NCBI GenBank assembly: GCA_030737875.1
Contig: CM060919.1
Span: 809,225,660-809,289,659 of the forward strand
Reading direction: 5' to 3'
DNA from: Allium sativum
Lineage: Eukaryota; Streptophyta; Magnoliopsida; Asparagales; Amaryllidaceae
DNA: 64,000 bases
Made by a program: the position numbers and the translations under genes. Of this stretch, positions 43,823-54,414 are shown in pieces. Positions within the stretch are counted from its first letter, which is position 1. Each line of letters opens with the position of its first letter. Below the pieces are notes generated by a model, which saw only the letters and a program-made list of their open reading frames with translations, did no database searches and was not told the origin of the DNA.

Positions 43823-45744
43823 TGTTATAAAACGAATACAAAACAGAAGAAATAAGGGAGAGAGGACATTTATTGTAACACCCCACCTCCGCTAGGGTCA
43901 CTCACAAGGGAATGCACTAGGTTTGGTGAAGCATTATCGAGGTAAACATGCACAGAAATATTACAAGACAGAACATATATATATAAAACAGCGGAAGTAG
44001 AACAAATTTCATTACCTTATAAAATAAGATCTAAAGACTTTTACATCAGAATACATCAAAACCTGTCTTGCAATAGTAAAGAAGCATAAAACCATTTCAT
44101 AAATTATTCCCCAAGTAAAACAGTAAAGTAGCCATAGCCAAGAAAAGTCCAAGCCATGCGTGATGACCTTCAAGTAGAAGAAGTCCGAACTAGATAACAG
44201 TGTTTCCTCCCTGAAAACCTGGGGGGGGGGGAAACGGAAGACAAGAGGCGAAAGAAAACGGGGTCAGTCATAAAGACTGGTAAATCCTATCTACTTCCAG
44301 TATAAAAACAGGTAAAGGTAACATGACATGCATAAACTGAAAGTAAACATAAGGATGACTACAAGATAGATAAACTAAAACAGGCTGAACTACTGTAGCA
44401 AGGTAAACTAAGATATCATGATAAACTACGGTGTCATGATAAGTCAAGGTATCACATCGTCCGGTTTCTATCAAGTATAATATCCCAAGGTATCTATCCT
44501 GTATAACGTCCCACGGTATCTATCATGTATATTTCTCAGGGTCCTAACATGTATATTTGCTCTGCACCTCTCGTACTAGTATCCCAACCCGCGTCATGTG
44601 TTAACTATGAATGTCCCTTGCCCAATGTCATGTAATGGTCCATGTCAACCTAATATATAGCATATGTAGGTTTTCCCAACTCGTATGTTTCTTTCCATGT
44701 ATAAGTTCAGTCCTTTTCCGTAGGCCATACGGGCTTTCCCATGTAAACGTTTTATCCTTGAGGTTATTTTGGACTGCTACCCTTGATCTAGTTATGTTTC
44801 CTTACCATGAACTATCGCGCGTTCACTTAGGATCTATGCCACCTAGGACCACTAGGGATTATGCTACCTAATGAACGTTTCCGTGTCTCGGTTTGGGTTC
44901 AGCCACCTAGGACCACTAGGGATTATGCCACCCGTCAACCGCGCCCTTTATCCCACGTATGTATCGTGAATCGTTTTCCATGTCTAGGCGCACATGTTCC
45001 TCAATGTGCCATCCGAGTTCCGTGCCAGGGCAAACCAAGAAATACGGAACTCGGTCGGGAGCTTTAAGTCGTCTACTGATGCAGATATCAAGGTCTGTTT
45101 TTGTACCCGTGGCTATGGTCCCACGTGACCCCTCCCTCAACTACTGAAAGGCAATCCAAGAAAAATCATGTATGAGAACTACACTACGGCCCATCGATGC
45201 CCACTTCCAGATAGCCAACCTCACCCATAACTCGATAGCTAGTATATGGTCTGTTGGGAGTTCCCTGCCTTTCCGTACGTACACGATTGACTAAAGATGG
45301 TAGGTAGTCGGCGACATGCTATCCCGGGGCAAAATCAAGTATCGTCGACTCCACGCTAATCCATCCCAGTCTTTAGGTCGCTCGCATAACAACCAAGGCA
45401 TACTCTTGGCTCTTCTACCGCAGACCTTAACCTCTGGGAGGCCGGGTTTCATGGACCACTAGCCACCTCACAGAGGGATACCAAGAGTACCCTCACGTTC
45501 CCCGAAGCTTCCGCTTCGTCACCCAGTTCGCTGGAGCTTTTATCCAATTCAGATAACTTGCTCCTCCTCGTATACTAAGCGATGACCTACCGTACCAGGT
45601 TACTCATCTCTTTATGAACTAGTCCCATATCCTTAGCTAAGAATTATTACTTAGTTACCCTTAACTAAGGTTTACCACTTAGCCCCTTTTTCCGCTATCC
45701 TTGTTAACTACGATTTCCAACCTAGTCCCCTGAGCTAGGGTTTT

Positions 45745-46620
45745 GTCAAATGGGTTAAGTGTTGTTATCCAAGTTCATGACTTAACCCGCCTACGAATCA
45801 TGTCAAGATTGGCTAAGTACTCAAGTTCAAGGTTTAGCCCTACAAGTTGGTTAAGTGTACTAAGAAGCTCATGACTTAACCCTATCAAATCAAATTGGTT
45901 AAGTATTTATTGGTCTTAACCCTATCGGATTATCATGTTAGATTGATTAAGCATAGATCATCTTAATCCCATCAGATTGTCGAGTCGGATTGGTTAAGTG
46001 TAGGTTAACTTAACCCTATCCACTAATCGTATTACACTGGTTAAGCCTAATTTAAAAGGTCTTGTGGCTTAACCCCACCAGACCCACGTATTAGATTGGT
46101 TAAGTGTAGGTTACTTAACCTCATCAAATCATCACTTATAATTGGTTAAGTATAAGTTACTTAACCCCATTAAATTATCATATTAAATTAGTTAAGTATT
46201 GGTTACTTAACCTCATTGGATTACCAAGTTTAGATTGGTTAAGTGTTTAACTTAACCCCGTCGAATTACCGTGTTTAGATTAGTTAAGTGTAGGTTACTT
46301 AACCCCATCTAATTACCGTGTTTAGATTAGTTAAGTCTTAATTACTTAACCCCATCTAATTACCGTGTTTAGATTAGTTAAGTCTTAATTACTTAACCCC
46401 ATCTAATTACCGTGTTTAGATTAGTTAAGTCTTAATTACTTAACCCCATTTAATTTCCAAGTCGGATTAGTTAAGTGTAAATTACTTAACCCCACCTCCT
46501 AATTGTCTTGTATGGTTAAGTGTCACTAAGAAATCAAGCTCGGTCCCACTTAACCTATCCATTCGTGTCATATCGGTTAAGTGTCATTAGTCAACTTTGC
46601 TTAACCTTATCATGTGGCAT
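45745..46620. repeat. Repeats of GGTTAAGT/ACTTAACC in the solo LTR
   Basis: Many 45-60-bp near-repeats carry GGTTAAGT followed 15-20 bp later by ACTTAACCCC, each a small inverted repeat. From about 46,278 to 46,450 the unit becomes a regular 47-bp tandem repeat (GATTAGTTAAGTCTTAATTA ... ACCGTGTTTA) with three to four nearly identical copies, a recent local expansion. Confidence 0.88.
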
Positions 46621-46659
46621 TAATTTAATTAATGAACTCTCAACCTCTCACATTAGACC

Positions 46660-46850
46660 TTGTTGTGGTTACTAGTTAAGCCAGGCGGGTCCGGGTAGAT
46701 TTACACCACAACCTAGTCTAACCTCAGGTCTTAAGCGCGACATGACCAACTTCTCACATTGGATCCTATTGTTTGTAGCGACTAGTTAAGCCGGGCGGGT
46801 CCGGGTAGATTTATGCTACAAACTCAACCCAACCTCGACTTAGCCACTTT
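46660..46850. repeat. Tandem duplication with AGTTAAGCC.GGCGGGTCCG core
   Basis: Two copies of about 100-120 bp share CTAGTTAAGCC, GGCGGGTCCGGGTAGATTTA and CAACCT..CCTC.G in the same order. They lie next to the TTAAG repeat field and share the TTAAG word. Confidence 0.75.
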
Positions 46851-47077
46851 CATGTTTGGTCTAGTGTCTTTTTACACTTACAACCCACCCATGTCTAGTT
46901 CAAGTTCCATGTTTCCCCACGTGTCATGATCATATTTAAATGTATCATGAATGTCATGTTCTCATGTAAGCCCCATGTCAAGTTTTTCATGTCATACCCA
47001 CGTTTTTCATAAGCTACCCAAACGTATTTCCAACCCAAGTGGAAGCGAGTCACATAGTAGGGTATTATGCCAACATA

Positions 47078-47215
47078 TTGGCCACAAGCATGCATAGTAT
47101 CATAAGGGAATTTGGCCACAAGCATGCATAGTATCATAAGAGGATTTAGCCACAAACATGCATAGTATCATAAGAGGATTTGGCCACAAACATGCATGAT
47201 ACATAAGGGGTTTGG
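47078..47215. repeat. 35-bp minisatellite, about four copies
   Basis: Unit GGCCACAAGCATGCATAGTA followed by TCATAAGAGGATTT, repeated head to tail. Copies differ at one to three positions and the last is shortened. The minus ORF at 46,895-47,155 is a partial translation of this repeat. Confidence 0.88.
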
Positions 47216-47874
47216 GTTCATTTACATGCATAAGCCCCAAAGTCAAATTTTTGCCAATGTTTCACAAGTCAAATGGTTCCCAAAGGTTCATGCTAGCATT
47301 TCATAGATAAAGATTCAAACTTGCAAGATATACTAGGTTATACATAACATGAGTGGCATGATTAAGTCGCTAAACCATAACCCAAAGTCATATGTTCATG
47401 ATAAAGGGGCAAACTAGGTTTTCATGGGTTTACATACTCATGTTACATCTCATTTTATCCCATGTCACATTAGAACCACCGTTAGAATCTACAAGTAGCT
47501 AGAACTTACATAGCGGGGCAAGAGGACTAGGAGCATGAATCATTTTGACGAAGAAAGGTGGCTCCTTTGATGAAGAACCGTCATGAAATCGCCATAGCAA
47601 CGTTGATCCACTCCTTTGATTTGATGTAGCAAGCTAGCACCTTTGATTCGGATCTTGTTTGAATGCATAGGCTCTTGAATTTGGGGATGGAGGCCATGAT
47701 CAATGTAGATTTGGGCAGCACTTCGTTGCACGAGTGATTTATGAGGGGTTTAGGGTAGGCTTAGGTTCTTTTAATAGAGATTAGGAGTAGTTTAGGCCGT
47801 TAGATTAACCCTAGGATAGATCCAAGCCCTCAAAAATCGTCACAAGCCTCCAAAACAAGACCCAGGAGCCAAAA

Positions 47875-47990
47875 CAGGTGCACCTGGCCGACCAGGCAGG
47901 TCGACCCCCAGGTCGACCCTGGGGTCGACTCCCCAGTCGACCTGGTCCCACCCAGGTCGACCTGGTTCAGGCGGGATTTTTCCCGCCTAT
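47875..47990. repeat. GC-rich GTCGACC/CCAGGTCGAC cluster near LTR end
   Basis: GTCGACC and AGGTCGACC words in both orientations make a GC-rich island in an AT-rich region, followed by a GGCGGGATTTTTCCCGCC palindrome at about 47,970. The dense CG and SalI-like palindromes could form hairpins. The function is unknown. Confidence 0.75.
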
Positions 47991-48589
47991 CTTGATTTCT
48001 AAAATTTTGAATCTGTTTTCGTTTTTGAATTTTTCGTGAAACTTCGCGAGGTCATATCTTGGTCATGCGGACTCCGATTTACGAAATTTCGGACTCTATT
48101 TCGCGTATCTTTCCGAGACGAACGCAATGGCGCAACCCGTTTTCCCTGATTCAGATTTTATAATCTAGATCTGCCTTGATTCTTGTCTTAATCATGTTGT
48201 TAAAATTCGGGTTGTTACATTTATATTCATTCAGATGTATATTCTTTCTATTACATTGGCTCATTTATATATATGCTTTTGGAGCTGATCTTTAGCTTAT
48301 TCCCATGATGTGGGACTAAACATAGGACAAATAAAAGCATATTCACAACATTCATATATATTACAACACTCCCCCTTGAATATGCGTCTTCAAAAGCTTG
48401 AATGATCTGCTAACTTGAAGTTGTCCCTTTTACAACATATATGATGATTGCTCCCTTTTATTATTATTTTGCTTGTATATATTCGTTCAGTCGATACAAC
48501 TATTGTCTGTTGCCTTCAAAACTCTATAACGAAAACACAATCAAGAAAAAGAGTACGACGTCTGACATTATAAATATCATATTAAAATG

Positions 48590-49480
48590 GTATTCCTTAA
48601 AAGAGTTTGATTTTTCAGGATCAAAACAATGCCTCATTAAATACCTTTTTATGAAAAAACCTATGGGAAAAATCATAAATAAGGAAAAGAGTGCAAATTC
48701 ATTTCATCTTTAGGTAACATGTTTTACAATGTTACAGTAAGGGTTGATACTTCAGGATCAAGATAATGCCTCATTAAAAACCTTACTAACAAAAACCCAA
48801 TGGGAAAAATATTTGTGAAGGAAAAGATTACATTATAGCATAATTTTATATTCTCCCCCTTATTTATAACTCATTATTCAATTAGTCTATTGATGTAGTC
48901 GACGCATGCCAATTTTGTATATCATCTTCTGCAATGTTTTTATTTGGAAACTGGATCTACCCTCTTTTCTTGAAACTGAATTTGTTTCTCCTCTTTCTTG
49001 TTATCCTTTCATGCATGTTGAAGAGAAATTTAGAAGAAATGTGCTCCATCCTATCATACTTGATATAATTCACTTGAATCTGAGCCATCCAAATTGCCTT
49101 GTCTTCTTCATAAATAATAGTTTACTGCATCAAAATATATTTGATACTTCTGAATCAAAATGTTGCCTCGTTAAAACCTTACTAAGAAAAACCCGATGGG
49201 AAAAATCTTAGTGAAGGAAAAAGAGTACAATATACAATGTCATATTTACTACATCAAAAGTAGTATGATTCTTCTGGATCAATGTTATGCCTCGTTAAAA
49301 CCTTAATAAGAAAAAGCCCAGTGGGAAAAATCTTAAATAAGGAAAAAGAGTACACTATAACTTATTTTTGTATGTTACTTTTGGGTTGATACTTATGGAT
49401 CATGACCCATGCCTCATTAAAACCTTTCTAAGAAAACCCAGTAGGGAAAAACTTAGTTAAGGAAAAAGAGTGCATTATAT
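48590..49480. repeat. Five imperfect repeats in LARD interior (GCCTCATTAAAACC ... GGGAAAAAT)
   Basis: Near 48,610, 48,750, 49,145, 49,270 and 49,395 the same order recurs: GATACTTCAGGATCA-like, ATGCCTCATTAAAACC, TTACTAAGAAAAACCCAATG, GGGAAAAAT, AAGGAAAAAGAGTAC. Spacing is about 125-140 bp with one larger gap of about 390 bp. No coding frame is kept across copies. Confidence 0.85.
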
Positions 49481-49744
49481 CATACTTATGGATGCTCCCC
49501 CTGATTTAATAATTTCATCTGAATTCGTATTCTTCTTTCAATAACTCAAATTGCTTGCAAATCCTTCTTAATGAAGTTTTTCTTTTAAAACTTCATGTGT
49601 ATTTCCATGCTTCAGGCATTCTTTCTTATTTAAAACGTCTTCCTTTTGTGATTTATATGTTACTAATATTCATTTACGAATACACTTCAGGTGCTTATAA
49701 TTTTCTGTTTCAATCGGGCTTGAATATTGCAATACACATTTGAT

Positions 49745-50075
49745 GAATGAGACAACTTTCATTACAGCAACACTAAGAAGGAAGTAATCTACTCATCTTG
49801 AAGTATGTTAAGATTTTCATTACAACAATACTTAGAAGAATGCTGTAATCTATCGGACATGTTCTTTGTATTTTTTATGTTCTTCGGGAACTTATATATT
49901 ATAATAATTTTTGCATATCGCAACTACCACTTCAATGGATATTAAGAGTTTCACTACAACAATTCTTGAAAGTAGGAAGTGATCTACTCATCATGAATTA
50001 TTTCAAGATTTTCATCACAAAAATACTTAAAAGAATGTTGTAATCTACATTTCTTGCTCTTTATCACTACCAAAG
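49745..50075. repeat. Tandem duplication in LARD interior (about 180 bp, two copies)
   Basis: Both copies contain TTCA.TACAACAAT, GAAGTGATCTACTCATC, AAGATTTTCAT.ACAA and AGAATG.TGTAATCTA in the same order (49,752-49,865 and 49,945-50,075). Non-coding. Confidence 0.7.
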
Positions 50076-51319
50076 TTATTCAAATTCTTCTAGAATTTGT
50101 ATACTTTCATCGTTTATACCTTCAGGGTATTGTAAGTGTTTTAAACACTTTCACCACTTTAATCAATTCAATTTTCTCCTAAAATAAAATGCTCATGACA
50201 CTTACCATGTTGTTGACACTCTATGGTGCTTCAGTAACTTCCATGTGTTTTTGTCATTATATATATTTCTATTTTTATCTTATGAACTACAGATTCATAT
50301 CTTATGGACTACAGGTCCATATATCTTATTTAGGAGAATTTCATGATGGCCAATCATGTTTCTCTCTAATTGGGATTTTTAATCCATTTATAAATATGAG
50401 CGCTCTATTATTTATTAATTTATCATCGATGAATATTTCTTGTCAGTTCTATACATAATTTATTGATATCTCAAAAAATTATCATACTTTAGGTACCTAA
50501 ACCACTTCTGGGGTTATTTTGGCAATCATGCCATGGTTTCTTTCAAAGCACCATTAAGTGTTTCTTCAGGAACACTCACCTCCTTTATTTTGCATCTTTA
50601 CGACTTACTCCAAAGATATTTTGAACTGACTTTTATACCATATTTTCAGCTGTGATTTACACCTTTTGATCCTTCGGGGATTCAAATGTATATTGGAGAA
50701 AGTCTATTAGGGAAATAATTGATAATTTATGCAAGTTACTTAATAATTTGCATAATTCTATATGTTAGCAAATAATTAACAACGATGATTCCTTTATCCT
50801 CCCCCTCAATGTTGACAAACATTGTTACTTTAAATAACAAACCTACTTTGGATTCATTCTTGATCCATTATAGCATCATAGCATCATAGCTAGCAAATAC
50901 ATTAGATGTATTTCAATTATAGGAGGATAATGCTCTTATTAGTTGATAAGATGCATTCGTATTTCATTGCTTATTCCCTTTCATTGATCTGATGACTTGG
51001 AGGAATTTTCTATCATTTGAATATGCATATGACTTCAGGTCAATCAATATTGATGTCAATCGACTTTTTGAAATATTAAATAGTATATGCATAATTTATA
51101 ATATGAGCTCTTGACAACTTCAGGTTGTTAATAAAATTTTCTCATATATGTGTATATACGTGCGTCCAGGTATTACATATGTAATTGATTTGCATATTTT
51201 TTCTCATTCGAGTTACCTATTTTAGAACAAATTGTTCATAAGGTTCCAATCATTAACTTTTGCTTATCAAGTAATGTCAATGAGAATCTTAAAGATCGCA
51301 TCATAATATCCAAAATATC

Positions 51320-51540
51320 TGATTTGGAACTGTATTGAACTTCTAGTTCAAATGAAATATATGAACAACTTCAAGTTGCTAATCTATATTGAACTTCGAG
51401 TTCAAATATATATAAACAATTTCAAGTTTGTTAAACTGTATTGAACTTCTGGTTCCACTGTATTGAACTTCTGGTTCAACTGTGTTGAACTTCTGGTTCA
51501 AATAAAATATATAACAACTTCGAGTTGTTAAAATTTATTC
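51320..51540. repeat. Palindromic GAACTTC..GTTCAA repeats in LARD interior
   Basis: The near-palindrome TTGAACTTCTGGTTCAA or a close variant occurs at least five times, interspersed with AACAACTTC.AGTTGTTAA palindromes. Single-stranded RNA or DNA from this region could form a row of small hairpins. Confidence 0.8.
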
Positions 51541-52344
51541 TTCAATACGATATGTAAATAAAAATATATAAGCAAGATACAACTCATTTCGAAAATTGTG
51601 CAATCTTTGAAAGCATTATTATTGTCGCATATGATTTAACTTCTTTAAGAAGTGTAATATTATTATTTCATACGGTTTGAATAAAGCTTTAGGCTTTTAA
51701 ATTATGAAGTATTTCAAATTCATTTATTGAGGAACTTCGAGTTTCTATGCATATATATACACATACATATGCATATCAATTTTATAAATTTATGATGAAC
51801 TTCTTACAATAATGAAACAATACAAACCGTCAAGATCCATACACCATGTTACATATCAAAAATAATGACCACAGTCATACATATGTTGGCTAACAAGCAG
51901 CTTGCTATTTACATATATGCATACCTACTAGCAATGACTTCTCCGTTACTGAAGAGATAAAGTAGCAAATAAAGATGTTTTATGTATGGCGTATGGGGTA
52001 AAAGATCATAATATTATAAAAAGAAAATGAATGGATCTTCCTAAAAAGTATTAGGTATACCATAATACCGAATCAAATATGAATAGGTGGATATCCAAAA
52101 ACCACTAAGTTAAAAAAATAATTAGATCTAAAAAGTTTAGATCCACTAGAACATAATCTAGATCTGCAAAAAAAAAATTATAGATCCATAGATCAAATAT
52201 TCTCAAACAGAAAATAATTGTAGAACAAGTATAGAAATCCATGGACTGATATTCTCAAATAAAAATTACTTACATGACAAATTCATAGATGTAGATCTAG
52301 AAGATTTTAACAAATAACTATAGTAGAATCACGTGCTGATAACG

Positions 52345-52536
52345 TGTTATAAAACGAACACAAAACAGAAGAAATAAGGGAGAGAGGACATTTATATTCA
52401 TTCAGATGTATATTCTTTCTATTACATTGGCTCCTTTATATATATGCTTTTGGAGCTGATCTTTAGCTTATTCCCATGATATGAGACTAAACATAGAACA
52501 AATAAAAGTATATTCACAACATTCATATATATTACA
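52345..52536 (-). repeat. 5' LTR of the LARD (192 bp, uninterrupted)
   Basis: On the plus strand it runs TGTTATAAAACGAAC to ATATATTACA. It matches the two halves of the interrupted left LTR (43,823-43,873 and 48,225-48,365) and holds the single, empty TTTAT target site. Confidence 0.9.
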
Positions 52537-53049
52537 TACATGATACACACTGTTCATTATGTTCCTTTCCATTAAATCTACGTGAAGTGTCAAAATGAAA
52601 AGCTATACCATCCAACATAATGAAACTGAAAGTATATGATCCAATTTGACGATGAAAGAGACATCTGCTTGCTTCATTTATTGTGCACCCGAAGCGGAGC
52701 ATCACTTTGCAATTTGGTCAATCCATGGTCTGAACAGGGTGTGCATGTAGAAGAAATATGGAAAGTAGCCTTATAAGTTTTCTAGAAGATTACTAATATG
52801 AAGTCACGGGTAGATAAATACGGTATGGTGGTTTTATGTATATATGTATTGTGGGCACGTCCATTTTTATTGACATTATTATGGGGTTATCTTTAAATTT
52901 ACTCTTCCACAAGTTAGATATATTTGCCCTGTTACAATTAATGATCGTATTGAATTATGATTGATATTTTCAACCTTTCCTTTTAAGTTTCCTTCCTTAT
53001 TGTCACTTACCAGGCGAAGTCAATATTAACCTGTTAAAAAGGTTATTTA
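52537..53049. repeat. Direct repeat X flanking the LARD, right copy (513 bp)
   Basis: Starts directly after the LARD LTR and ends GGTTATTTA at 53,049, where the left copy meets the other LTR. It differs from the left copy by scattered substitutions and a contracted TA tract (GGTTTTATGTATATATG). Confidence 0.9.
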
Positions 53050-53267
53050 ATTATTTTTGTGGAAAATATTTAAGGATTTTAGGAACGGGTGTGCCTTCTT
53101 AATTATAATCACTGTATTTTCTTTGTTTGTTTATTTTAGAAATATTGATGTAGCCATTTTATCCAAGAAATATTGCTTATGCATTTACTGTCAAATAGTA
53201 TGAAGGATGCATATATTCAAATGGCTTGCCGTGTCCTAACAATAACATGAATATGTTGGGTTGTTAA

Positions 53268-54008
53268 ATGCTAAGAAAATTGGTTGATAATAATATGACC
53301 ATGGATAGGAATCCAGTGAAAAGTGATAAAGAAAAGGGGGTATTTTCAGGTGCTGAAAGAGGGAATGTAAAGGATAAAATCATTGATAATGGTAATCCTT
53401 TTAGTGCTCTTTGTGTTCTTGATGAAAGTAAGCAGGATAAAATTGATATAACTGAAATGGAAGAAGATCAGGGTACAATGGATAGAAGTAATTGTGCTGA
53501 TAAGGTTAATATTTCAAATATCAATAAATCTGCTATGAAAGGTTGTAGAGATAACGGTGAGACATCAAAATTAGTAAGAAATATTGAGAAGGATAATCCT
53601 GTTAGCAAGGGTAACCCTCTTAGTGTTCTTGCTAGCTCTTATACATGCATGCAGGATGATGCTGGAAGGAATCTTAATGGAAAGCCTGATAATATTAAGG
53701 AAGTTGTTGAGATGATGGATAGAGAAACTCATAATTCATTTCAGATCAATGAAGATATAAGAAGTGATGATTTCTCTATAGATGATTCTGATAGTTCGGT
53801 GTGTAGTTTCAGTAGCAGGGGATCAAAACAGAAGAAAGGCAAATTCAGAAGGATAAGTTCAATAATGAGTGGAGAAGCTCTGGCGGAAACCAATCCGGAG
53901 TGGGTGAAGTTAATGTTTGAAATACAGCCTAGATCCAAATCGAAGAATACTAAAAAGGATGGTAATTTTAGTGGACGGATCTTAAAAGGAGGAATTTCAA
54001 AAAAGTAA
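53268..54008 (+). CDS. Unidentified 246-aa ORF, possibly LINE ORF1-like
   Basis: This is the longest plus-strand open frame outside recognisable pol. It starts at the ATG at 53,268 (MLRKLVDNNMTMDRN); an upstream TTTATTTTAG near 53,140 could be a splice acceptor. The protein is hydrophilic and low in complexity, with acidic and basic clusters. It has two related blocks, GNPFSALCVLDESKQD (about residue 42) and GNPLSVLASSYTCMQDD (about 115), a Ser/Asp-rich run (RSDDFSIDDSDSSVCSFSS), a basic KQKKGKFRR and a Lys-rich C-terminus. Wording such as NPFSALxxLDE recalls the variable region of plant LINE ORF1 proteins, and LINE ORF2 relics occur at 24-27 kb. No zinc knuckle or ORF2 adjoins it, so the link is weak. 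Confidence 0.4.
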   Translation: MLRKLVDNNMTMDRNPVKSDKEKGVFSGAERGNVKDKIIDNGNPFSALCVLDESKQDKIDITEMEEDQGTMDRSNCADKVNISNINKSAMKGCRDNGETSKLVRNIEKDNPVSKGNPLSVLASSYTCMQDDAGRNLNGKPDNIKEVVEMMDRETHNSFQINEDIRSDDFSIDDSDSSVCSFSSRGSKQKKGKFRRISSIMSGEALAETNPEWVKLMFEIQPRSKSKNTKKDGNFSGRILKGGISKK

Positions 54009-54414
54009 GCTTCTCTTTTTTTTGAGTGCTGGTGCTGCATTGGTTTATTTAGGTTTGAAGTCTTATGTTGGTGATTGAAGTATATTCGTTGCTGCATTGG
54101 TTTATTTACGTTTATTTATTTTTGTTAAGTTTTAAAATTCAAAAAATTCTCCATTTTAAAACTTTATAAATTAGGTCAATATTTCTCAAGAATCATTAAA
54201 AAAAATCAAAGTAAAAATTTATCGAATTTCAAAATTTAATTCAATGCATAATCATTTTTATGTTATATTCGTGCAAAAAAAAAGCTTTAAAAACAAAACA
54301 ATAATCACGTTTCAGTGAAATCCTGCAAATTTTTGAAAAATTGCAAATATCACCGCAATTATATCAAAATGTTGTATTTTTCTGCAACTTTTGCTGCCTG
54401 CTTCAAAATTTCAA

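Larger units (their letters stand above)
43874..48219 (-). repeat. Solo LTR, 4,346 bp, TSD TTTAT, inserted in the LARD's 3' LTR
   Basis: The ends are TGTAACACCCCACC (plus strand) and GGTTGTTACA, with TTTAT at 43,869-43,873 and 48,220-48,224. The uninterrupted LARD LTR at 52,391-52,395 has a single TTTAT, so it is the empty site. No PBS, gag or pol is seen, so this is a solo LTR from a large gypsy-like element; minus orientation is assumed from the TGTAACACCC resemblance to the LTR at 19,736. It contains several minisatellites (separate entries) and a G10 tract at 44,221-44,230. The short ORFs inside it are not credible. Confidence 0.85.
43823..52536 (-). mobile_element. LARD-like non-coding LTR retrotransposon (about 4.36 kb without its insert)
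   Basis: Two 192-bp LTRs bound it: left (3') LTR at 43,823-48,365, split by a later solo LTR, and right (5') LTR at 52,345-52,536. On the minus strand LTRs run TGTAATATATATG to CGTTTTATAACA. A purine-rich CAAGGGGGAGTGT (48,366-48,378) precedes the 3' LTR, fixing minus orientation and suggesting a copia-type origin. The 4-kb interior has no protein-coding frame but contains several families of short internal repeats. The sequence after the 5' LTR reads CGTTATCAGCACGTGATTC and is not a standard tRNA 3'-end PBS. There is no 5-bp TSD; instead it is flanked by repeat X. Confidence 0.85.

Noticed and set aside
44611..45147. Cluster of overlapping 60-86-codon ORFs on both strands in the solo LTR
   Set aside because: They overlap in all frames with no conserved motif, and the region is part of a 4.3-kb LTR. 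The higher GC explains the open frames.
48441..50458. Several plus-strand ORFs of 62-101 codons in the LARD interior
   Set aside because: AT-rich low-complexity translations. They contain the tandem repeats and have no domain; none is shared by two repeats in the same frame.
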